Source: Castellaniella sp.
GTDB lineage: Bacteria; Pseudomonadota; Gammaproteobacteria; Burkholderiales; Burkholderiaceae_B
Direction: 5' to 3'
Assembly (NCBI RefSeq): GCF_034675845.1
Contig: NZ_JAUCCU010000001.1
Span: 1,488,001-1,552,000, forward strand
DNA: 64,000 bases
Of the stretch, positions 35,220 to 44,257 are shown in pieces (the first letter of the stretch is position 1; every line of letters starts with the position of its first letter). The translations under genes and the position numbers were made by a program. The notes under the pieces were generated by a model. The model worked only from the letters and a program-made list of their open reading frames with translations. It was not told the origin of the DNA and did not search any database.

Positions 35220-37235
35220 CTACCCCTGACCAGCCAGCACCTGATCCTGCACGGCCAAAAAGGCATCGGCCTTTTTGAAGCCCACCACCCGCGCCTGGGG
35301 CAGTAACTGACCTTGACGGTCGAAAAACACAATGCCGGGCGGGCCAAACAAATTGAATCTGGCCAGCAGGGCCTTATCGTCTGCCGTCATGCGGGTCACA
35401 TCCGCCTGCAGCAGCAACATCTGCCCCATGCGCTGGGCCACGCGCGCATCACTGAATGTGAATTTTTCCATTTCCAGGCACGACACACACCAATCGGCGT
35501 AGAAATCCAGCATCACCGGACGATCCGTGGCCTGCAAGCGGGCATCCAGATCCGCCAAAGACACCACACGCACGAATTCGGACCGGGCAACAGCAGTCAC
35601 ATCAAGCCCTGCCGCAGTGACCTGGCCCCCACTGAACGGGCCCAACGGGCGAAACATATCGCGCCCACCAGCCAGCAAGCCAGCCCCTTGGGCCAGCCCC
35701 CACAGGGCCAGCAGCAGCGCCAGCGCTCGAACCAGCAAGCGCATCGGCCCCGCTTGGCCAGCCGCTGCCGTCATACTGGCCCCCCAGATCATCAGGGCAG
35801 CCCAGAAGGCCAGCACGATCCAACCCGTTACCGCCAGCACAAAGCCCAACAGCGGCTGGGCCATCCACCAGGCAGTGGCCAGCAGCAGCACGCCGAAAAT
35901 AGACTTGAGCGCTCCCATCCAGGCACCCGCGCGTGGCAACAGAACACCCGCGCCAACGCCGACCAGCAGCAGCAGCAGGCCCTCGCCCCAGGCCAGGGCA
36001 AAAAGTGCGCTGGCCCCGATCACAACATCTCCCGTCTGGGAGATGAACAGCAGCACCCCCGCCAGCGGCGCAGCCACGCACGGCCCAACGATCAGGGCTG
36101 ACAACATCCCCATCAGGAACACCCCGCCGATCTGCCCGCCCGGCAAGGCCTGCTGCCAATTCAGCAGGCGCGACTGCATACCCACAGGGGCTTGAATGGT
36201 GAATACATCCAGCATGGCCAGCGCGAACAGCGCCAGCAACACGGCGAAACTGCCCAGCACCCAGGGCGACTGCAACCACGCCGCCAGCCCCGCGCCCAGC
36301 AACCCGGCAGCCACGCCCAGCACCGTATACACCAGTGACATGCCCAGCACATATACCGCCGCCAGACCCAGGCCACGCCCTCGGCTGACCTGTTGACCAT
36401 TCTTGCCCGCAATAATCGCCAGCAGAATTGGCACCATCGGCAGCACGCATGGCGTCAGTGACAACAACAGGCCCAGCAAAAAACTCAAGCCCAGGATCTG
36501 CCATAAGGGGGCGTGCTGCAGCCACGCTGCCATGCCTACGTCCCCCAGATCCAGCCAGTCCGTCGCCGCCGCTGCCGGAAGCTGCGCAGCGGCGGTAGTG
36601 GTAGTCGCCCCTCCCGCCAGCAAGTTCAAGCCTGTGCCGGATGTCGGCAACTGCGCACTGCTCTGCGATAATTCATCCTGCGGCGCCGGCACCTGATCGC
36701 GCACCAGCGCACCCGCCGCCTGATACCCTCCGGCCACGGCCGTCAACATAAAGTCCTGGGACATGGGCGGATAGCACAAGCCCTTATCCGAACAGCCCTG
36801 GCCAGTGACACTGACCCGTAGCGGCGCAGGGGCCCCTGGCTGCAAGGGCACCCGCACCGTCACCCCGTTATGGAAAACCTCCATGTCCTGCTCGAAGGTC
36901 GGGTCGTATTTGACCTGGCCTTTAGGCAACAGCACCGGAGGACCCCAGGCAGGCAGGCGCGTTTCCACGTCCTCGGGGGTCAAGGCCGAGCGCAGAAACA
37001 GCAGCAACTGTCCCTGCGCATCTTCGACGCGCACCTCGAAGCGCTCTTGGTACATGTAATACCCAGGCGCAATCTGATAATGCACATCCAGCGTCAATGG
37101 GTCTGGTGTTGCCACGGTCATCACAAACGCGACTTCCGGGTCCAGGAAATCTTCTTCGGCATGCGCGGGTCCGAACAGCCCGAGCAGCACCAGGCTCGAA
37201 ACCAAGATCACCAGAAATTTATTCATCCACAACAT
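35220..37235 (-). CDS. dsbD: Thiol:disulfide interchange protein DsbD
   Basis: 671 residues. Signal peptide ending PAHA-EE; periplasmic N-terminal domain with redox cysteines in GCSDKGLCYPP (about residues 150-158). An eight-helix membrane domain follows with TPCVLPM and VGPCVAAPLAG. The C-terminal thioredoxin domain carries YADWCVSCLEMEKF. It relays electrons from cytoplasmic thioredoxin to DsbC and cytochrome c maturation proteins. It is slightly longer than usual because of a low-complexity Thr/Ala linker between the N-domain and the first helix. The second methionine (M4) may be the true start. Confidence 0.95.
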   Translation of the reverse strand: MLWMNKFLVILVSSLVLLGLFGPAHAEEDFLDPEVAFVMTVATPDPLTLDVHYQIAPGYYMYQERFEVRVEDAQGQLLLFLRSALTPEDVETRLPAWGPPVLLPKGQVKYDPTFEQDMEVFHNGVTVRVPLQPGAPAPLRVSVTGQGCSDKGLCYPPMSQDFMLTAVAGGYQAAGALVRDQVPAPQDELSQSSAQLPTSGTGLNLLAGGATTTTAAAQLPAAAATDWLDLGDVGMAAWLQHAPLWQILGLSFLLGLLLSLTPCVLPMVPILLAIIAGKNGQQVSRGRGLGLAAVYVLGMSLVYTVLGVAAGLLGAGLAAWLQSPWVLGSFAVLLALFALAMLDVFTIQAPVGMQSRLLNWQQALPGGQIGGVFLMGMLSALIVGPCVAAPLAGVLLFISQTGDVVIGASALFALAWGEGLLLLLVGVGAGVLLPRAGAWMGALKSIFGVLLLATAWWMAQPLLGFVLAVTGWIVLAFWAALMIWGASMTAAAGQAGPMRLLVRALALLLALWGLAQGAGLLAGGRDMFRPLGPFSGGQVTAAGLDVTAVARSEFVRVVSLADLDARLQATDRPVMLDFYADWCVSCLEMEKFTFSDARVAQRMGQMLLLQADVTRMTADDKALLARFNLFGPPGIVFFDRQGQLLPQARVVGFKKADAFLAVQDQVLAGQG

Positions 37236-37339
37236 CAGCTATCCAATAAGCATATCTGTCGCACCTGCCCATGGCGCAACCGTGTGTTCCTCTGTCTATT
37301 CAGCGGCAGACACAGGACTTGATCAAACATGCCAGGCTG

Positions 37340-37738
37340 CTAATCAGAAGGCCGCACATTGCCGCGCACCCACTGCTGATAGGGCTGGCTGACGGCGGCG
37401 ATGCCCTGGATCAGAAATTCGGGGATTTCGTAGGGATGCAGCTGGCACAGGCGCAGATACAGGGCGGGAACCAGGGTCGCCGTGGTCTTGAACGTCAATG
37501 GGATTTCCGTACTGCCTTCCAGCTTGCCTTGCCATAAGTACATGGAGGTCATGGGGCTGCCCACCTGGGCGCACGCCACCAGGGATTCTTCGACCAGAAT
37601 GTGGGCAATGCGTTTGGCCAGCATGACATCGGGGGCGTTGCTCAGGACCAGCACCACGTCGTCGGGCTGGCTGTCCTGATGCGTCAGGCCAGCCAGAGCG
37701 CCGGGCTTTTCCTCGGGATCGAATGCGTCCACCATCAA
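37340..37738 (-). CDS. cutA: Divalent-cation tolerance protein CutA
   Basis: 132 residues: VVLVLSNAPDVMLAKRIAHILVEESLVACAQV, SMYLWQGKLEGSTEIPLTFKT and HPYEIPEFL are the CutA1 signature segments of the ferredoxin-like trimer. It is often beside dsbD. The N-terminal 25 residues are not conserved, so a later start is possible. It lies downstream of the ribosomal terminator on the same strand, so it should have its own promoter. Confidence 0.92.
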   Translation of the reverse strand: MMVDAFDPEEKPGALAGLTHQDSQPDDVVLVLSNAPDVMLAKRIAHILVEESLVACAQVGSPMTSMYLWQGKLEGSTEIPLTFKTTATLVPALYLRLCQLHPYEIPEFLIQGIAAVSQPYQQWVRGNVRPSD

Positions 37739-37773
37739 AACTCAATAGGTCAAAACCCTTTGATTTTACACAC

Positions 37774-37805
37774 AAAAAAGCCCGACACACGAATGCGTCG
37801 GGCTT
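37774..37805 (-). terminator. Intrinsic terminator of the rpoA-rplQ operon
   Basis: On the minus strand AAGCCCGAC (37797-37805) pairs with GTCGGGCTT (37778-37786) around a 10-base loop and is followed by a run of T (complement of 37774-37779). It lies about 50 bases past the rplQ stop and would end the long spc/alpha transcript. Confidence 0.9.
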
Positions 37806-37854
37806 GATCCTGGAACAGCCGGTCAGTGCGGCGTTCTATCGGCTTGCACCTGCT

Positions 37855-38235
37855 TTATTCAGCAGCTGCATCGGCCTCGGGGCGGTCCACCAGTTCCATA
37901 TAGGCCATCGGAGCATTGTCGCCCTGACGAAAGCCCATTTTCAGAACACGCGTGTAGCCGCCGTTGCGCGCAGCAAAGCGGGGTCCGATGTCGTTGAACA
38001 GCTTGGTCACCACATCGCGGTCGCGCAGACGGGCAAAGGCCAGGCGGCGATTGGCCAGCGTGGGGTTCTTGCCCAGGGTGATCAGGGGCTCTACCACGCG
38101 GCGCAATTCCTTGGCCTTGGGCAGCGTGGTTTTGATGGCTTCGTGGGTCAGCAGGGACACCGCCATGTTGCGAAACATGGCCAGGCGATGGCTGCTGGTA
38201 CGGTTCAGTTTGCGAAGACCGCTACGATGACGCAT
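37855..38235 (-). CDS. rplQ: 50S ribosomal protein L17
   Basis: 126 residues opening MRHRSGLRKLNRTSSHRLAMFRNM, the bacterial L17 signature, with KELRRVVEPLITLGK and GYTRVLK downstream. A short Asp/Ala tail follows. Last gene of the alpha operon, after rpoA, with a terminator behind it. Confidence 0.97.
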   Translation of the reverse strand: MRHRSGLRKLNRTSSHRLAMFRNMAVSLLTHEAIKTTLPKAKELRRVVEPLITLGKNPTLANRRLAFARLRDRDVVTKLFNDIGPRFAARNGGYTRVLKMGFRQGDNAPMAYMELVDRPEADAAAE

Positions 38236-38378
38236 GATAATTTCCTTGTTTGAATCTAAAACCCGGATCTTCTATCGCACAAGGCGCGGCCCGGGTGGGT
38301 TGAAAGCGCATGCCCGGAATCCGGACAGGCGCGAGATTTTAGCACGAGCGGAGCTGCCCCCGCCCCATGCCGGTCGAA

Positions 38379-39377
38379 TTAAGGACGTTCCAGGCCCACG
38401 GGCGGCCAGTTTTCCAGCTTCATGCCCAGGGTCAAGCCGCGTGCAGCCAGCACTTCCTTGATTTCATTGAGCGACTTGCGACCCAGGTTCGGGGTCTTCA
38501 GCAACTCGTTTTCGGTGCGCTGGATCAGGTCGCCGATGTAGTAGATGTTTTCGGCCTTCAGGCAGTTGGCCGAACGCACCGTCAGCTCCAGATCATCCAC
38601 CGGACGCAACAGCACCGGATCGATCGGGGCCAGTTGGCCGCCCATCGGGGAGCTGGTGGTCAGTTGGCCGGCATCCTTGTCGGCCAGCGACACGAACACG
38701 GAAACCTGGTCCATCAGAATACGAGCAGACTGGCGCACGGCTTCTTCAGGGCTGATGACACCGTTCGTTTCAACGTCCAGAACCAGCTTATCCAGGTCGG
38801 TGCGCTGTTCCACACGGGCATTTTCCACCGCGTAGCTGACACGGCGCACCGGGCTGAAAGAAGCATCCAGCACGATCTGGCCAATAGTGGCGGAACGGTC
38901 ATCGACCAGGGCACGGACATTGCCCGGCACATAGCCGCGGCCTTGCTCGACCTTGATCTGCATTTCGATGCGGCCGTTATCGGTCAGCGTGGCGATCAGA
39001 TGATCCGGATTGATGACTTCCACATCATGCGGCAGATCGATATCGCGGGCGCGGATTTCGCCAGGGCCCTGTTTATTGAGCTGCAGCGTGACTTCTTCGC
39101 GGTTATGCAGCTTGAACACCACGCCTTTCAGGTTCAGCAACATGTCCACGACGTCTTCACGCACGCCCGTCACGGTGGAGTATTCGTGCACGACACCGCT
39201 GATCTGCACTTCGGTCGGCGCATAGCCGGTCATCGAGGACAGCAGGATGCGGCGCAGCGCATTGCCCAAGGTATGACCATAGCCCCGTTCGAAGGGCTCC
39301 ATGATGACCTTGGCGTGATTCACCCCCACCAATTCGACATTGATGGTGCGCGGCTTGAGAAAACCTTGTGCGGACAT
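38379..39377 (-). CDS. rpoA: RNA polymerase alpha subunit
   Basis: 332 residues. The N-terminal dimerisation domain shows FERGYGHTLGNALRRILLSSM. The C-terminal domain shows VRSANCLKAENIYYIGDLIQRTENELLKTPNLGRKSLNEIKEVL, which binds UP elements and activators. It lies between rpsD and rplQ as in the standard alpha operon. A 175-base spacer with three hairpins separates it from rpsD. Confidence 0.97.
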   Translation of the reverse strand: MSAQGFLKPRTINVELVGVNHAKVIMEPFERGYGHTLGNALRRILLSSMTGYAPTEVQISGVVHEYSTVTGVREDVVDMLLNLKGVVFKLHNREEVTLQLNKQGPGEIRARDIDLPHDVEVINPDHLIATLTDNGRIEMQIKVEQGRGYVPGNVRALVDDRSATIGQIVLDASFSPVRRVSYAVENARVEQRTDLDKLVLDVETNGVISPEEAVRQSARILMDQVSVFVSLADKDAGQLTTSSPMGGQLAPIDPVLLRPVDDLELTVRSANCLKAENIYYIGDLIQRTENELLKTPNLGRKSLNEIKEVLAARGLTLGMKLENWPPVGLERP

Positions 39378-39462
39378 ATGTATTCCTTTTCAATACCCTC
39401 GGCTCGTTACACCGATAAGGCTGACGTACAGATGAAGACCGGTGACTGAACCGGCAAGACCA

Positions 39463-39543
39463 CAGCCCACCCAAGGCCAGGCTTGGTGTGGGCTGAGATT
39501 CGGGCAGCCCGCAGGCTGCAGCCGAAGGCGGCGCAAAGCCGCC
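39463..39543 (-). other. Three consecutive hairpins in the rpsD-rpoA spacer
   Basis: Within the 175-base gap are inverted repeats at 39463-39495 (13-bp stem with one bulge), 39504-39519 (6-bp GC stem, loop CGCA) and 39527-39543 (6-bp GC stem GGCGGC/GCCGCC, loop GCAAA). No T-run follows, so they are more likely RNA processing, stability or attenuation structures than terminators. They could set the ratio of rpoA to ribosomal protein mRNA. Function is inferred. Confidence 0.6.
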
Positions 39544-39552
39544 CGAAACCTA

Positions 39553-40176
39553 TTAGCGGGAATACAATTCCACAACCATGGATTCGTTGATGTCGTGGGC
39601 GACATCAGCACGATCCGGGGCTTGTTTGAAAACACCCGAGAGCTTGCTTGCGTCGACTTCGACCCACTGGGGCAGACCGCTGCCGCTGGCCAGATCCAGA
39701 GATTCCTTGATGCGAACCTGGGACTTGGCTTTTTCGCGGATCGACACCACGTCGCCGGCCTTGACCAGCATGGAGGCGATATCCGCCGTATGGCCATTGA
39801 GTTCGATGGCGCGGTGGTTCACCAGTTGGCGAGCCTCGGCACGCGTCGAGCCAAAGCCCATGCGATACACGACGTTGTCCAGGCGGGATTCCAGCAACTG
39901 AATCAGGGTCTCACCCGTGTTGCCGCGACGACGCTCGGCTTCCACGAAGTAGCGGCGGAATTGCTTTTCCAGCACGCCATACGTGCGCTTCAGCTTTTGC
40001 TTTTCACGCAGCTGCAGACCGAAGTCGGAAGTGCGCGAACCCGAAGTACGGCCATGCTGACCGGGCTTGGATTCGAGCTTGCATTTGGAGTCCAGCGAGC
40101 GGCGGGCGCTCTTCAGGAACAGATCAGTGCCTTCGCGACGCGAAAGCTTGCATTTGGGTCCAATATAACGAGCCAA
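39553..40176 (-). CDS. rpsD: 30S ribosomal protein S4 (TTG start)
   Basis: 207 residues beginning at a TTG codon (40174-40176): the protein reads L/M-ARYIGPKCKLSRREGTDLFL, the exact N-terminus of bacterial S4. AAGGGG lies a few bases upstream. The only ATG start in frame lies about 100 bases further up, inside rpsK. The S4 RNA-binding domain includes ESRLDNVVYRMGFGSTRAEARQLVNH. S4 also acts as the translational repressor of the alpha operon in E. coli. Confidence 0.95.
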   Translation of the reverse strand: MARYIGPKCKLSRREGTDLFLKSARRSLDSKCKLESKPGQHGRTSGSRTSDFGLQLREKQKLKRTYGVLEKQFRRYFVEAERRRGNTGETLIQLLESRLDNVVYRMGFGSTRAEARQLVNHRAIELNGHTADIASMLVKAGDVVSIREKAKSQVRIKESLDLASGSGLPQWVEVDASKLSGVFKQAPDRADVAHDINESMVVELYSR

Positions 40177-40186
40177 GATGTTCCCC

Positions 40187-40585
40187 TTAGATACGACGAC
40201 GCTTGGGCGGACGGCAGCCGTTGTGCGGCACTGGCGTGATGTCCGAGATACTGGAGATCTTGATCCCCAGGGCATTCAGGGCGCGCACAGAAGATTCGCG
40301 GCCAGGACCGGGGCCCTTGATGCGGACTTCCAGCGTCTTGATGCCATATTCCTGGGCCACACGGCCTGCGGACTCGGCAGCCACCTGAGCAGCAAACGGC
40401 GTCGATTTACGCGAACCCTTGAAGCCAGCGCCACCGGACGTCGCCCACGACAGGGCATTGCCCTGGCGGTCGGTGATGGTGATGATGGTGTTGTTGAAGG
40501 AAGCGTGGACGTGTGCAATCCCGTCAGAAACGCTTTTCTTGATTTTCTTGCGGACGCGCGACGCGCCGGCTTGTGCTTTAGCCAT
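40187..40585 (-). CDS. rpsK: 30S ribosomal protein S11
   Basis: 132 residues with HVHASFNNTIITITDRQGNALSWATSGGAGFKGSRKSTPFAAQ and the C-terminal VPHNGCRPPKRRRI. Platform protein of the small subunit. Between rpsM and rpsD in the usual order. Confidence 0.97.
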   Translation of the reverse strand: MAKAQAGASRVRKKIKKSVSDGIAHVHASFNNTIITITDRQGNALSWATSGGAGFKGSRKSTPFAAQVAAESAGRVAQEYGIKTLEVRIKGPGPGRESSVRALNALGIKISSISDITPVPHNGCRPPKRRRI

Positions 40586-40597
40586 ATTGGTTCCTCT

Positions 40598-40963
40598 TTA
40601 TTTCTTCAGGGACGCTGCTGCACGACGCGGGCCCTTGCGGGTACGCGCGTTGGTGCGGGTACGCTGACCACGCACAGGCAGGCCACGCTTGTGGCGCATG
40701 CCGCGGTAGGTGCCCAGGTCGATCAGACGCTTGATCGACAGCTGTACTTCACGACGCAGGTCACCTTCGACAGTGAAGGAGTGCACCTGTTCGCGGACCT
40801 TTTCCAGTTCTGCGTCGGACAGATCCTTGATTTTCTTTGAGTACTCGATGCCGGTCGCTTCGCAGATCTTGCGTGCGCGTGTGCGTCCGATACCGAAAAT
40901 CGCCGTCAAGCCGATTTCAGCGTGTTGGTGCGGCGGGATATTAATGCCAGCAATACGGGCCAT
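40598..40963 (-). CDS. rpsM: 30S ribosomal protein S13
   Basis: 121 residues: MARIAGINIPPHQHAEIGLTAIFGIGRTRA at the N-terminus and RGMRHKRGLPVRGQRTRTNARTRKGPRR at the C-terminus, which reaches the decoding region. Head protein of the small subunit. Confidence 0.97.
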   Translation of the reverse strand: MARIAGINIPPHQHAEIGLTAIFGIGRTRARKICEATGIEYSKKIKDLSDAELEKVREQVHSFTVEGDLRREVQLSIKRLIDLGTYRGMRHKRGLPVRGQRTRTNARTRKGPRRAAASLKK

Positions 40964-40996
40964 GACTATTCCTCGTGTAATCCGTGATGCCCGGCC

Positions 40997-41110
40997 TTAG
41001 CCTTGGCGTTGCTTGTGACGCGGGTCGGTGCAGATGACGCGCACCACCCCGTGACGTTTGATGATTTTGCAGTTGCGGCAGATCCGCTTTACCGATGCCA
41101 TTACCTTCAT
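40997..41110 (-). CDS. rpmJ: 50S ribosomal protein L36
   Basis: A 37-residue gene found by reading the minus strand between infA and rpsM: MKVMASVKRICRNCKIIKRH, then GVVRVICTDPRHKQRQG. The zinc-ribbon residues C-x2-C and C-x4-H are all present, so this is the zinc-binding (C+) form. The start ATG at 41108-41110 is preceded by AGGAGAAT. Confidence 0.96.
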   Translation of the reverse strand: MKVMASVKRICRNCKIIKRHGVVRVICTDPRHKQRQG

Positions 41111-41138
41111 GGGATTCTCCTGGTTTTTGACCGGCCGC

Positions 41139-41357
41139 CTATTTGGAGCGGAAAACTATCCTGGCGCGCGACAGATCATAGGGCGTGAGCTCCACTGTGA
41201 CCTTGTCACCCGGAAGGATCCGGATATAGTGCATACGCATCTTGCCTGAAATATGGCCCAATACCATGTGGCCGTTTTCCAGCTTGACACGAAACGTTGC
41301 GTTAGGAAGGTTCTCAATGACCTCCCCTTGCATCTGGATGACGTCGTCCTTGGACAT
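41139..41357 (-). CDS. infA: Translation initiation factor IF-1
   Basis: 72 residues, an S1-like OB fold: MSKDDVIQMQGEVIENLPNATF, GHMVLGHISGKMRMHYIRILPGDKV. It binds the A site during initiation. Between secY and rpmJ, a common arrangement in Burkholderiales. Confidence 0.96.
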   Translation of the reverse strand: MSKDDVIQMQGEVIENLPNATFRVKLENGHMVLGHISGKMRMHYIRILPGDKVTVELTPYDLSRARIVFRSK

Positions 41358-41363
41358 GATTTC

Positions 41364-42686
41364 TTAGCGCATAGGAAGACCCGCACCCTTGAAGTTGGCC
41401 TTCCGGAGCAACGAATCATATTGTTGAGACATCATGTAGGCCTGAGCCTGCGCCATGAAATCCATCGCGACGACAACAATAATCAGCAGCGACGTACCAC
41501 CGAAATAAAATGGAACATTCCAGCGCATCTGCATCAGTTCTGGCAACAGACAAACCAAAGTCACATAGATGGCCCCTGAAAGCGTCAGACGCATCAGGAT
41601 CTTATCGATGTAGCGGGCAGTCTGGTCGCCAGGACGAATCCCAGGAACAAAAGCACCACTTTTCTTCAGATTATCGGCTGTCTCGCGGCTGTTGAATACC
41701 AAGGCCGTATAAAAGAAACAGAAGAAGATGATCAAGCCGGAATACAGCGTTACATACAGAGGCTGACGCGGCGACAGCGCAGCAGCCAGGTCACCCAGCC
41801 AACGCATGTTGGGGTTGCTGGAGAACCAGCTGGTGATGGTAGCCGGCAGCAGAATGATGGACGACGCGAAGATCGGCGGAATGACACCCGACATGTTGAG
41901 CTTAAGCGGCAGATGGGAAGATTGCCCACCATAAAGCTTGTTGCCTACCTGACGTTTGGCGTAATTCACCGTGATTCGGCGCTGACCGCGTTCGACATAG
42001 ACGACGAAGTACGTGACCGCCACCACCAGTGCCAGAATGAACAGCACCGACAGGATGGACATCGAGTCCGTACGGACGAGATCCAGCATGCCACCCAGCG
42101 CACCGGGCAGTCCCGCCACAATCCCTGCGAAAATTAACAGAGAAATGCCGTTGCCCAAACCGCGTTCAGTGATTTGCTCGCCCAACCACATCAAAAACAT
42201 CGAGCCTGTGACCAGCGTGACAATCGTGGTGAAGCGAAACAGCAGACCAGGATCAATGACCAGGCCAGGCTGAGACTCCAGCGCGACTGAAATGCCGACC
42301 GCTTGGAACAGAGCCAGAAACACCGTGCCGTAGCGGGTGTACTGCGTGATTTTGCGCTGCCCTGCCTGGCCTTCTTTCTTGATGGCCTCGAGGGTAGGCA
42401 CCACCACTGCCAGCAACTGCATGATGATGGCTGCCGAGATGTACGGCATGATCCCCAGGGCCAGCACGGAAAACCGTTCCAGAGCCCCGCCAGAGAACAT
42501 GTTGAACAAGCCCAGAATGCCACCCTGATTCTGCTGGAACAAATCAGCCAAGGCGTCTGGATTGATGCCTGGCACAGGGACGTGCGTCCCCATGCGATAG
42601 ACAATCATGGCCAGCACGAGAAACAGGATGCGGCGCTTCAGATCGCCGTATCCTGCGCTGGGCTTGTGTGCCTGAGCTTTGGCCAC
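41364..42686 (-). CDS. secY: Preprotein translocase subunit SecY
   Basis: 440 residues with ten membrane helices. Landmarks are RMGTHVPVPGINPDAL, NMFSGGALERFSVLALGIMPYISA (the plug region), GNGISLLIFAGIVAGLP and KKSGAFVPGIRPGDQTARYID (C-terminal cytoplasmic loop). It forms the Sec channel. infA starts 6 bases after its stop. Confidence 0.97.
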   Translation of the reverse strand: MAKAQAHKPSAGYGDLKRRILFLVLAMIVYRMGTHVPVPGINPDALADLFQQNQGGILGLFNMFSGGALERFSVLALGIMPYISAAIIMQLLAVVVPTLEAIKKEGQAGQRKITQYTRYGTVFLALFQAVGISVALESQPGLVIDPGLLFRFTTIVTLVTGSMFLMWLGEQITERGLGNGISLLIFAGIVAGLPGALGGMLDLVRTDSMSILSVLFILALVVAVTYFVVYVERGQRRITVNYAKRQVGNKLYGGQSSHLPLKLNMSGVIPPIFASSIILLPATITSWFSSNPNMRWLGDLAAALSPRQPLYVTLYSGLIIFFCFFYTALVFNSRETADNLKKSGAFVPGIRPGDQTARYIDKILMRLTLSGAIYVTLVCLLPELMQMRWNVPFYFGGTSLLIIVVVAMDFMAQAQAYMMSQQYDSLLRKANFKGAGLPMR

Positions 42687-42695
42687 TGCTACCCC

Positions 42696-43136
42696 TTACG
42701 CCAGCGAACCGCCGGCGGCTTCGATCGCGGCGCGAGCGCCGGCCGTCGCATTGATCCCCTGCAGGGTGACCTTGCGGGTGAGTTCGCCGGTCTTGATGAC
42801 CTTGACGAAACGCACCAGATCACCGACCAGGCCAGCAGCCTTCAGCACCTGCACATCGATTTCGTCGATCGGCAGAGCCTGCAGATCAGACAGGCGGATC
42901 TCAGCCGACAGGTGACGACCCAGCGGGGTGAAACCACGCTTTGGCAGGCGGCGCTGCAGCGGCATTTGACCGCCCTCGAAGCCGACCTTGTGGAAGCCAC
43001 CGGCACGGGATTTCTGACCCTTGTGGCCACGGCCACCGGTCTTGCCCAGGCCGGAGCCGATACCACGGCCCACGCGGCGGCGAGGGCGCTTGGAGCCTTC
43101 GGCGGGAGCGAGCGTATTCAGTTGAATTTCGGACAT
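42696..43136 (-). CDS. rplO: 50S ribosomal protein L15
   Basis: 146 residues: IQLNTLAPAEGSKRPRRRVGRGIGSGLGKTGGRGHKGQKSRAG, the glycine/arginine-rich extension of L15, then a compact C-terminal domain. Standard position between rpmD and secY. Confidence 0.97.
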   Translation of the reverse strand: MSEIQLNTLAPAEGSKRPRRRVGRGIGSGLGKTGGRGHKGQKSRAGGFHKVGFEGGQMPLQRRLPKRGFTPLGRHLSAEIRLSDLQALPIDEIDVQVLKAAGLVGDLVRFVKVIKTGELTRKVTLQGINATAGARAAIEAAGGSLA

Positions 43137-43150
43137 CTGATTTCCTTTAA

Positions 43151-43336
43151 TCAGGCTTCCGAGACGGTGACCAGATAATCCACTTTACGGATCATCCCAC
43201 GCACCTCGGGAGTGTCGACCAGGACGCGGCTGCTGTTGACCTTGCCCAGACCCAGGCCGCGCACGGTAGCGCGGTGGGACTTATGCGTGCCAATGACAGA
43301 GCGCACGAGCGTGACTTTGATTTGCTTCTGTGCCAT
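43151..43336 (-). CDS. rpmD: 50S ribosomal protein L30
   Basis: 61 residues: KQIKVTLVRSVIGTHKSHRATVRGLGLGKVNSSRVLVDTPEVRGMI, the short L30 fold. rpsE ends 3 bases upstream. Confidence 0.96.
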   Translation of the reverse strand: MAQKQIKVTLVRSVIGTHKSHRATVRGLGLGKVNSSRVLVDTPEVRGMIRKVDYLVTVSEA

Positions 43337-43339
43337 GTC

Positions 43340-43861
43340 TTACCCCAGGATCTCTTCGACGGACTTGCCGCGCTTGGCAGCAATTTCCGACGGGGTGGAG
43401 CAGGCGCGCAGACCATTCAGCGTGGCGCGCACCATGTTGTAGGGGTTGCTGGAGCCGAGGCTTTTGGCCACGACGTTACGCACACCCATGACTTCGAAGA
43501 TCGCGCGCATCGGGCCGCCGGCGATAACGCCAGTACCTTCAGCAGCCGGCGAGATCAGCACCGTGGAGGCGCCGTGCTTGCCGACCACGGAGTGGTGCAG
43601 CGTGCCGTTCTTCAGAGCGACCTTGACCAGACCGCGACGAGCCTGTTCCATCGCCTTTTGAACAGCGACCGGAACTTCGCGAGCCTTGCCCTTGCCCATG
43701 CCGATGCGACCATCGCCATCACCGACCACGGTCAGTGCTGCGAAGCTCATGGTGCGACCACCTTTGACGACCTTGCTGACGCGGTTGACCGCAATCATCT
43801 TTTCGCGCATGCCGTCATCGCGTTCCTGCTCGGCGGCGTGCTTGCCTTGTGCTTTAGCCAT
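43340..43861 (-). CDS. rpsE: 30S ribosomal protein S5
   Basis: 173 residues: MIAVNRVSKVVKGGRTMSFAALTVVGDGDGRIGMGKGKAREVP and GTGVIAGGPMRAIFEVMGV. It takes part in mRNA unwinding and decoding fidelity. It follows rplR. Confidence 0.97.
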   Translation of the reverse strand: MAKAQGKHAAEQERDDGMREKMIAVNRVSKVVKGGRTMSFAALTVVGDGDGRIGMGKGKAREVPVAVQKAMEQARRGLVKVALKNGTLHHSVVGKHGASTVLISPAAEGTGVIAGGPMRAIFEVMGVRNVVAKSLGSSNPYNMVRATLNGLRACSTPSEIAAKRGKSVEEILG

Positions 43862-43870
43862 GTGATTCCC

Positions 43871-44236
43871 TTAGAACTTCAAGCCGGCTTCACGCGCGGC
43901 TTCGGCCAGCGCCTTGACGCGGCCATGGTAACGGAAGCCCGAACGGTCGAAGGCGACGAGTTCGATGCCGGCAGCCTTGGCCTTCTCGGCCACGCGCTTA
44001 CCGACCAGACCAGCTGCAGCAGCGTTGCCGCCGTTAGCCTGCTGGCTGGCGAGTTCCTTGCGGATCTCGGGCTCGAGCGTGGAGGCGCTGACGAGCACCC
44101 GGTCGCCTTCCGGCGAAATGATGTTGGCGTAGATGTGCAGATTCGTGCGGTACACCGACAAACGGTGCACGCGCAGTTCGTGAATCTTGCGGCGGGTAGC
44201 CGCAGCACGACGCAAACGGGAGAGTTTCTTATCCAT
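43871..44236 (-). CDS. rplR: 50S ribosomal protein L18
   Basis: 121 residues: KLSRLRRAAATRRKIHELRVHRLSVYRTNLHIYANII and FDRSGFRYHGRVKALAEAAREAGLKF. Binds 5S rRNA with L5 and L25. Confidence 0.97.
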   Translation of the reverse strand: MDKKLSRLRRAAATRRKIHELRVHRLSVYRTNLHIYANIISPEGDRVLVSASTLEPEIRKELASQQANGGNAAAAGLVGKRVAEKAKAAGIELVAFDRSGFRYHGRVKALAEAAREAGLKF

Positions 44237-44257
44237 GATTCGTCCTTGCCTGCGTGC

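Noticed and set aside
37723..39449. Long plus-strand frames over rplQ and rpoA
   Set aside because: Antisense to conserved ribosomal and polymerase genes.
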